Assembly (NCBI RefSeq): GCF_012986595.1
Contig: NZ_JAAQYM010000007.1
Span: 310,001 to 374,000, forward strand
Direction of reading: 5' to 3'
Source of the DNA: Pseudomonas koreensis
GTDB lineage: Bacteria; Pseudomonadota; Gammaproteobacteria; Pseudomonadales; Pseudomonadaceae
Length of the DNA: 64,000 nt
Position numbers and translations under genes: made by a program. The notes below the pieces were generated by a model that was not told the origin of the DNA, ran no database searches, and worked only from the letters and a program-made list of their open reading frames with translations. This document shows positions 58,414-64,000 of this stretch, one piece after another (positions within the stretch are counted from its first letter, which is position 1; each line of letters opens with the position of its first letter).

Positions 58414-61047
58414 ATGACTGCCAAACGCACCTCCAAAGCACCCGCCGGCATGGTTCGGGTGCGTGGCGCCCGTGAACATAATCTGCAGAACGTCGACGTC
58501 GACATCCCCCGCGATGCGCTGGTGGTGTTCACCGGGGTTTCCGGTTCGGGCAAGTCGTCGCTGGCGTTCTCGACCTTGTACGCCGAAGCCCAGCGGCGCT
58601 ATTTCGAATCGGTGGCACCGTACGCGCGGCGGCTGATCGATCAGGTCGGCGTGCCGGATGTCGACTCCATCGAAGGCCTGCCGCCGGCCGTGGCCCTGCA
58701 GCAGCAGCGCGGCACGCCGAGCGCGCGTTCGTCGGTGGGCAGCGTGACCACCTTGTCGAGCCTGATCCGCATGCTCTATTCCCGGGCCGGCAGCTATCCG
58801 CCGGGGCAGCCGATGCTGTACGCCGAGGACTTCTCGCCGAACACCCCGCAAGGCGCCTGCCCGCAGTGCCACGGGCTCGGACGGGTGTATGAGGTGACCG
58901 AAGCGCTGATGGTGCCCGACCCGAACCTGACCATCCGCCAGCGCGCCGTCGCTTCCTGGCCTCTGGCGTGGCAGGGACAGAACCTGCGCGACATCCTGGT
59001 GACCATGGGCATCGACGTCGACATCCCCTGGAAGAAGCTGCCGAAAAAACAGCGCGACTGGATTCTGTTTACCGAAGAAACCCCGACCGTGCCGGTGTAC
59101 GCCGGGCTGACCCCGGAAGAAACCCGGGTCGCGCTCAAGCGCAAGATGGAGCCGAGTTATCAGGGCACCTTCACCGGCGCCCGGCGCTACATCCTGCACA
59201 CCTTTACCCATTCGCAAAGCGCGCTGATGAAGAAGCGTGTTTCGCAATTCATGCTCGGCAGCCCATGCCCGCTGTGTGACGGCAAGCGCCTCAAGCGCGA
59301 GGCGTTGGCGGTGACCTTTGCCGGTTACGACATTGGCGAGCTGTCGCAGATGCCGCTGCTGCAAGTGGCCGAAGTGTTGAAGCCGGTGGCAGCCGCAACC
59401 TACCTGGAACACGCCGAGGAAACCGGCGAAACCTTGAGCCATGCGCAAACCCGCGAGGCCCGCCAGCAACGCGTCGCCCACGGTGCCAGCGGCCACGCCA
59501 GCGCGCCGGATGTGCGCCATACGCCGAACCTGTCGCTGGAGAAACGTCTGGCGGCGCAGCGCATTGCCGAAGATCTGCTGGAGCGGGTCAGCACCCTGAC
59601 TGACCTGGGCCTGGGTTATCTGGCGCTGGAGCGCAGCACGCCAACGCTATCGTCCGGTGAGTTGCAGCGCCTGCGTCTGGCGACGCAATTGGGTTCGCAG
59701 CTGTTCGGCGTGATCTACGTGCTCGACGAACCCTCCGCCGGCCTGCATCCGGCCGATGGCGAGGCGCTGTTCGAAGCCCTGCAGCGCTTGAAGGCCGACG
59801 GCAATACGCTGTTTGTGGTCGAGCATGATCTGCAAACCATGCGCCGCGCCGACTGGCTGATCGATGTCGGCCCGGCGGCGGGCGAGAAGGGCGGCCGGGT
59901 GCTGTACAGCGGTCCGCCGGCAGGGCTGGCCGAGATCGACGAGTCGCAGACCCGCGCTTACCTGTTTGCCGACACCCAGGGCCCTTCGCGCAGCGCACGC
60001 CAGCCGAATGGTTGGCTGAGACTCGAGGGCATCAGTCGCAACAACCTGAACCACCTCAGTGCCGAATTTCCCTTGGGCTGCTTCACCTCGGTGACCGGGG
60101 TCTCCGGCTCCGGCAAGTCGAGTCTGGTCAGTCAGGCGCTGCTGGAACTGGTGGGCGCGCACTTGGGGCGTCCGACGGTTGAGCAGGAACCTGAAGAGCT
60201 CAGTCTTGAAGACGATGCGCCGCAGGCCAGCAGCGGTCAGGTGACGGCGGGGCTGGAGTCGATCAAGCGGCTGGTGCAGGTCGATCAGAAACCGATTGGC
60301 CGTACGCCGCGCTCGAACCTGGCTACCTACACCGGGCTGTTCGACAACGTGCGCAAATTGTTCGCCGCCACCCCCGAGGCGCGGGCGGCGGGATACGACG
60401 CCGGGCAGTTTTCCTTCAACGTCGCAAAGGGCCGTTGCCCGACCTGCGAAGGCGAGGGGTTTGTCAGCGTCGAGTTGCTGTTCATGCCCAGCGTGTACGC
60501 GCCGTGCCCGACTTGCCATGGCGCGCGCTACAACCCACAGACGTTGGCGATTCAGTGGCAGGGCTTGAGCATTGCGCAAGTGCTGCAACTGACCGTGGAC
60601 GAGGCGGTTGAGGTGTTCGCCGAACAGCCAGGGATTCGCCGTTCATTGGAGGTGCTGCGTGATATCGGCCTCGGCTATTTGCGTCTGGGCCAACCGGCCA
60701 CCGAGCTGTCTGGCGGCGAGGCGCAGCGGATCAAACTGGCCACCGAGCTGCAACGCAATCAGCGCGGCGCGACCCTGTACGTGCTGGATGAGCCGACCAC
60801 CGGACTGCATCCGCGAGATGTCGATCGGCTGCTGGAGCAATTGGACAACCTGGTCACGGCGGGGCACACGGTGATCGTCGTCGAGCATGAAATGCGCGTG
60901 GTCGCGCAGAGCGACTGGGTGATCGACATCGGCCCGGGGGCCGGGGATCAGGGCGGCAAGATCGTTGCCGCCGGGACGCCGCAGAAAGTCGCGGCGAGCA
61001 AGAAGAGCCGGACGGCGCCGTTTCTTGCCCAGGCATTGAGGCGATAG
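58414..61047 (+). CDS. UvrA-like ABC ATPase (UvrA2-type paralogue)
   Basis: An 877-residue excinuclease A-like protein. Both ABC modules are present: Walker A FTGVSGSGKSSLAF near residue 43 with signature LSSGELQRLRLA, and VTGVSGSGKSSLVS near 563 with LSGGEAQRIKLA. Zinc modules are seen as CPQCHGLGRV, CPLCDGKR, and CPTCEGEG ... CPTCHGARYN. Housekeeping UvrA is about 940 residues; the shorter length and divergent N-terminal region suggest the UvrA2 class, which lacks the UvrB-binding domain and is linked to resistance to DNA-binding compounds. No uvrB or uvrC adjoins. The start at 58414 has AAGG about nine bases upstream. A perfect 11-bp hairpin follows the stop. Confidence 0.9.
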   Translation: MTAKRTSKAPAGMVRVRGAREHNLQNVDVDIPRDALVVFTGVSGSGKSSLAFSTLYAEAQRRYFESVAPYARRLIDQVGVPDVDSIEGLPPAVALQQQRGTPSARSSVGSVTTLSSLIRMLYSRAGSYPPGQPMLYAEDFSPNTPQGACPQCHGLGRVYEVTEALMVPDPNLTIRQRAVASWPLAWQGQNLRDILVTMGIDVDIPWKKLPKKQRDWILFTEETPTVPVYAGLTPEETRVALKRKMEPSYQGTFTGARRYILHTFTHSQSALMKKRVSQFMLGSPCPLCDGKRLKREALAVTFAGYDIGELSQMPLLQVAEVLKPVAAATYLEHAEETGETLSHAQTREARQQRVAHGASGHASAPDVRHTPNLSLEKRLAAQRIAEDLLERVSTLTDLGLGYLALERSTPTLSSGELQRLRLATQLGSQLFGVIYVLDEPSAGLHPADGEALFEALQRLKADGNTLFVVEHDLQTMRRADWLIDVGPAAGEKGGRVLYSGPPAGLAEIDESQTRAYLFADTQGPSRSARQPNGWLRLEGISRNNLNHLSAEFPLGCFTSVTGVSGSGKSSLVSQALLELVGAHLGRPTVEQEPEELSLEDDAPQASSGQVTAGLESIKRLVQVDQKPIGRTPRSNLATYTGLFDNVRKLFAATPEARAAGYDAGQFSFNVAKGRCPTCEGEGFVSVELLFMPSVYAPCPTCHGARYNPQTLAIQWQGLSIAQVLQLTVDEAVEVFAEQPGIRRSLEVLRDIGLGYLRLGQPATELSGGEAQRIKLATELQRNQRGATLYVLDEPTTGLHPRDVDRLLEQLDNLVTAGHTVIVVEHEMRVVAQSDWVIDIGPGAGDQGGKIVAAGTPQKVAASKKSRTAPFLAQALRR

Positions 61048-61057
61048 GCGAGCTGTT

Positions 61058-61083
61058 CCCATCGCCAGCAGGCTGGCGATGGG
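61058..61083. terminator. Hairpin between convergent genes
   Basis: CCCATCGCCAG pairs perfectly with CTGGCGATGGG around a CAGG loop. It lies between the UvrA-like gene and the convergent hybrid kinase and lacks a T-run, so it is a weak bidirectional terminator at best. Confidence 0.5.
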
Positions 61084-61089
61084 CGGCTG

Positions 61090-63012
61090 TCAAGCACCAT
61101 CCAGGGTGCGGCGGATCTTGTCCAGCAGTTCGCTGATCTGGAACGGCTTGATCAGCATTTCCATGCCGTCGCCCAGGAACACCTGACGGTTGATCGCGTT
61201 CTGCGCATAGCCTGTCATGAACAGAATCGGCAGCTCTTCGCGCCAGCCACGGGCTACATCGGCCAGTTCGCGGCCGCTCATGCGCGGCAGACCGACATCA
61301 GTCAGCAGCAGCTCGATCGAGGGATCGTTCTGCAAATGCTTCAGCGCCGTTTCGATATCCGCCGACTGGGTGCAGCGATACCCCGCATCCTCCAGTACTT
61401 CGGTGACGAACAGCCGCACCGCAGGCATGTCCTCGACGATCAGCACATGCTCACCGCAACCCTGCGGATCGACCAGGACCGGCGCCGGATCGACCGCCGT
61501 CGGATCGCTGGTGGCCGGCAGCATGATCGTCACTTCGGTACCGCATCGTGCCACGCTGCGGATGTGCGCATCGCCTCCAGACTGCCGGGCGAAGCCGTAA
61601 ATGGTCGACAAGCCGAGCCCGGTGCCCTGGCCTAGTGGCTTGGTGGTGAAAAACGGGTCGAACACTTTGTCGATCACGTTGTGTTCGATGCCGGTGCCGT
61701 CATCGCGCACGGACAAGGCTACATAGGCGCCATCCGCCAGATTCGGATCGCCATGGGAATACGCCGCATAGGTGTTGACCCAAATGTTGCCGCCCTTAGG
61801 CAAGGCATCGCGGGCGTTGATCACCAGGTTGAGCATTGCGCTTTCAAGTTGACTCGGGTCGACCAGGGCGATGGCCGGTTTGCTGGTCAGTTCAAGCTTG
61901 AGGGCGATCCGTTCACCGATGGTGCGCATCAGCAGCTCTTCCAGCGAGCGTACGTGCTTGTTGATGTCCACTGGACGTGTGTCGAGCGGCTGCTGGCGCG
62001 CGAACGCCAGCAAGCGTTGGGTGAGGGCCGCTGCACTCGTCGCCGAATTCAGCGCCGATTCGGCATACAGCCTGACTTTGTCCGGGCGGTTGTCGGCGAT
62101 GCGTTTCTGGATCAGCTCAAGGCTGGTGATGATGCCGGTCAGCAGATTGTTGAAGTCGTGGGCGATACCGCCGGTGAGCTTGCCCAGTGCGTCCATTTTT
62201 TGCACTTGCAGCAATTGCAATTCGGCGCGGGCCAATTGCGAGGTGGTGTCGTCCAGCCGCGCCAGATGCGAGCGCTCACGGTGGCGATGCTCAGTCACGT
62301 CTTCGACGAATACCAGGCTCAAGTGCGGCGTGCGGTAAGGTGAAATCTGCCACAGGGTTTCACGAATCTCGCCCTGCACCCGCATGTTCAGCGTGCCTTT
62401 CCAGCGCTCGCCATCGACCAGGCGCAAGCGCAGTTCATTGAGGATGGCGCTCTGCTCGTCGGCGAAGCACTCCTTCAGGCTTTGCGGATCTTGGTTGTCG
62501 AGAATCAGTTGGGTAAAGGCGTGGTTGCATTCGTGCACTTTGAGGTTGGCGTCGAGCACTGCAATCGGTGCGGACACATTGACGAAAATCTCGCGGAATC
62601 GCGCTTCGCTCTCACGCAGGGCGTTTTCCGTGTCACGCACCCGCAGCAAGGTGCGCAGGGTCGCCAGCAATACGTCCGGGTCCACCGGGTGAATCAGGTA
62701 GGCATCGGCGCCGGCGTCGAGGCCGGTGATGATATCGCCGGTCTGGATCGAGGCGGCAGACACGTGAATCACCGGCAGCAATGCGGTGCGCGCATCGGCG
62801 CGCAGGGCGCGCACGATGTCGAAGCCGCTCATGTCCGGCAGGTTGACGTCGAGAATCAGCGCATCGGGCAGCTCGCTCTCGATCAGGGCCAGGCCCTCGG
62901 TGCCAGTGCCGGCCTCCAGCACTCCATAATCGTGACGTTCCAGACGCTTGCGCAAGGCATAGCGAGTGGCGACGTTGTCATCGACGATCAACAGGCGAAT
63001 GTCACGTTTCAT
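61090..63012 (-). CDS. Hybrid histidine kinase, REC-PAS-HisKA-HATPase-REC
   Basis: A 640-residue soluble kinase. An N-terminal receiver (RLLIVDDNVATRYALRKRLE, ALILDVNLPDMSGFDIVRAL) is followed by a PAS domain (FREIFVNVSAPIAVLDANLK), a phosphoacceptor helix of the HDFNN type (LTGGIAHDFNNLLTGIITSL), an HATPase domain (SAMLNLVINARDALPKGG, GTGLGLSTIYGFARQSGG) and a second receiver with Asp in LLLTDVGLPRMSGREL. The first receiver lets an upstream kinase control it. The kinase gene before it overlaps by eleven bases, so the two probably form a phosphorelay. It is the last gene of a minus-strand signalling operon. Confidence 0.94.
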   Translation of the reverse strand: MKRDIRLLIVDDNVATRYALRKRLERHDYGVLEAGTGTEGLALIESELPDALILDVNLPDMSGFDIVRALRADARTALLPVIHVSAASIQTGDIITGLDAGADAYLIHPVDPDVLLATLRTLLRVRDTENALRESEARFREIFVNVSAPIAVLDANLKVHECNHAFTQLILDNQDPQSLKECFADEQSAILNELRLRLVDGERWKGTLNMRVQGEIRETLWQISPYRTPHLSLVFVEDVTEHRHRERSHLARLDDTTSQLARAELQLLQVQKMDALGKLTGGIAHDFNNLLTGIITSLELIQKRIADNRPDKVRLYAESALNSATSAAALTQRLLAFARQQPLDTRPVDINKHVRSLEELLMRTIGERIALKLELTSKPAIALVDPSQLESAMLNLVINARDALPKGGNIWVNTYAAYSHGDPNLADGAYVALSVRDDGTGIEHNVIDKVFDPFFTTKPLGQGTGLGLSTIYGFARQSGGDAHIRSVARCGTEVTIMLPATSDPTAVDPAPVLVDPQGCGEHVLIVEDMPAVRLFVTEVLEDAGYRCTQSADIETALKHLQNDPSIELLLTDVGLPRMSGRELADVARGWREELPILFMTGYAQNAINRQVFLGDGMEMLIKPFQISELLDKIRRTLDGA

Positions 63013-63877
63013 CGACGTTCTCCAGAGCGATCGCCAACGGAATGATCACGAAAAAGTTCGAACCGACCCCTGGCGCGCTGTCCATGCCGACCTCGCCACC
63101 CAGCAGGGCGGCAAAGCGTTTGCACAAGGACAGCCCCAGGCCGGTGCCGCGCAAGCGTTTCTGCAGCGGCGAGTCGACCTGGGAAAAGTCCTCGAACAAT
63201 GCGCCATGCAATTCCGGCGCGATACCTATTCCGGTGTCGCTGACGGCAAAGCGCACCTTGTCGGCGCCTTCGAGTCGCGCAGAGACCCGCACTTCGCCAC
63301 GGGTGGTGAATTTCAGCGAGTTGGAAATGAAATTGCGCAGGATCTGCGCGAGCTTCTTGTCATCGGTATACAAACGCGGCAGGCCGACCGGCTCTTCGAA
63401 AATCAGATCGACAGCGCTGGCGTCGACAATCGGCCGAAACATCCCGCGCAGGGCAGAGAACAGATCGAACATGTCGAACCAGGCGGGTGAGATGCTGATC
63501 CGTCCGGCCTCGATTTTTGCCAGATCAAGCAGGTCATCCACCATGTCGCTGAGTTCGCGGGCGGCGCTGCTGACGAATGCCACTTGCTTGTGCTGCTCGG
63601 GGCTCAGCGGGCCGTCGATTTCGTCGGCGAGCAGGCTGTTGATGCTAAGGATCGAGCCCAGTGGGGTGCGGAATTCATGGCTCATGTACGACAGAAAGCG
63701 GCTCTTGAGGTCCGACGCCTGACGCAGCTCTTCGGCCTGGGTGTCGAGTTCGGCATACAGGGCCAGCACGCCCTGATTGGTCTCATCGAGTTCTTCGCGC
63801 AAGGCGGCGGTTTCGCTTTGCAATCGAGCGATAAGCGCGGCCTGTTCGGCACTGCTCAGGTCAGGCAATTCAGCCAT
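63002..63877 (-). CDS. Cytoplasmic histidine kinase
   Basis: A 291-residue kinase with a coiled-coil N-terminus (EQAALIARLQSETAALREEL), a HisKA domain with acceptor His in FLSYMSHEFRTPLGSI, and an HATPase domain (LAQILRNFISNSLKFTTRGE, VRFAVSDTGIGIAPELHG, LRGTGLGLSLCKRFAALLGG). No membrane segment or PAS domain, so the input probably comes from a partner. The start at 63877 follows GGAGG by seven bases. Its first codons overlap the 3' end of a SpoIIE-type phosphatase gene, and its end overlaps the hybrid kinase gene. This arrangement matches Rsb-like stress modules linked to two-component kinases in pseudomonads. Confidence 0.93.
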   Translation of the reverse strand: MAELPDLSSAEQAALIARLQSETAALREELDETNQGVLALYAELDTQAEELRQASDLKSRFLSYMSHEFRTPLGSILSINSLLADEIDGPLSPEQHKQVAFVSSAARELSDMVDDLLDLAKIEAGRISISPAWFDMFDLFSALRGMFRPIVDASAVDLIFEEPVGLPRLYTDDKKLAQILRNFISNSLKFTTRGEVRVSARLEGADKVRFAVSDTGIGIAPELHGALFEDFSQVDSPLQKRLRGTGLGLSLCKRFAALLGGEVGMDSAPGVGSNFFVIIPLAIALENVDET

Positions 63878-64000
63878 GGGCGGCCTCCAGGGCGACAACC
63901 AGTACCGTGACATCGTCGCGCCCGCGACAGAAATCGCGGTGCAGGACGCTGGCGATGACGGCAGGATGGCGGTGCGCCAGCCCCGGGTAGTCTTGAAGGT
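63870..64000 (-). CDS. SpoIIE/RsbX-like serine phosphatase, C-terminal end only
   Basis: Only the last 42 codons are in the window. They read LQDYPGLAHRHPAVIASVLH and then RDFCRGRDDVTVLVVALE before AAHG and a stop at 63870-63872. The DDVTVLVV end is the final strand and metal-binding Asp pair of PP2C/SpoIIE-type phosphatases. The stop overlaps the start of the histidine kinase gene by eight bases, so they are co-translated. An RsbT-like switch kinase and STAS partner may lie further upstream, outside the window. The family call rests on this short stretch plus context. Confidence 0.75.
   Translation of the reverse strand, partial: LQDYPGLAHRHPAVIASVLHRDFCRGRDDVTVLVVALEAAHG

Noticed and set aside
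1..64000. CRISPR arrays, rRNA and tRNA genes
   Set aside because: I saw no regularly spaced short repeats with unique spacers, and no tRNA-like cloverleaf or rRNA sequence; the frequent repeats are REP/BIME palindromes.

Overview
The window looks like a chromosome segment of a fluorescent Pseudomonas (P. fluorescens/P. koreensis-type). The evidence is high-GC coding, tightly overlapping operons, and at least 16 copies of three Pseudomonas REP/BIME-type palindromes beginning CTGTAGGAGCTGCCGAAGG, CTGTGGCGAGGGAGCTTGC or CTGTAGGAGTGAGCCTGCTC. Many gene blocks also match known pseudomonad loci.

Positions 1-9.1 kb form an accessory island. It is more AT-rich, carries no REP of the core types, and instead has a different dispersed intergenic motif built on TTCTGGCCGAAAGC. 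It holds a partial unknown gene, an HNH nuclease with a C-terminal HEPN-like motif, a small zinc-ribbon membrane protein, a stand-alone tyrosine recombinase between inverted repeats, a TIR-like/TPR protein, an unknown helical protein, a second HNH protein and an M24 peptidase-fold protein. A truncated DUF6124 gene sits on the left and an intact DUF6124 gene, behind a strongly structured leader, on the right. The contents suggest defence or conflict genes, but no complete named defence system is visible.

Positions 9.2-32.7 kb match the Hxc-type II secretion / phosphate-starvation secretome locus of P. aeruginosa. hxcV is divergent from hxcT-X-Y-Z-Q-R-S, followed by a DING/PstS-like exported protein (a plausible Hxc substrate) and a 4170-residue TpsA adhesin resembling PdtA. 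The GspC, GspH and GspJ components and the TpsB partner are not in the window.

Positions 32.8-37.1 kb hold a divergent SphA-like outer-membrane protein / AraC-regulator pair, a Dyp-type peroxidase and a Gfo/Idh/MocA oxidoreductase. Positions 37.3-44.7 kb are one compact block: GntR regulator with candidate operators, AprA-like flavoprotein, short AprB-like ferredoxin, Ssu/Tau-type ABC importer whose binding protein has a NosL-like tail, a HEAT-repeat protein and a DUF971 protein. This is the best candidate for an uncharacterised metabolic system, probably for an organosulfur or related oxyanion substrate (inference).

Positions 44.8-52.7 kb hold eptA and the SOS mutasome cassette lexA2-imuA-imuB-dnaE2 with a LexA2-type box over the first start codon. 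Positions 52.9-54.7 kb are a three-gene lipoprotein operon (CsgG-like, DUF4810, DUF799). The remainder holds an ABC-ATPase relic, an FCD-type GntR regulator, a hybrid kinase whose 3' end and REP are tandemly duplicated (264 bp), a UvrA paralogue, and on the minus strand an overlapping signalling operon (SpoIIE-type phosphatase, histidine kinase, hybrid kinase) that runs off the right edge.
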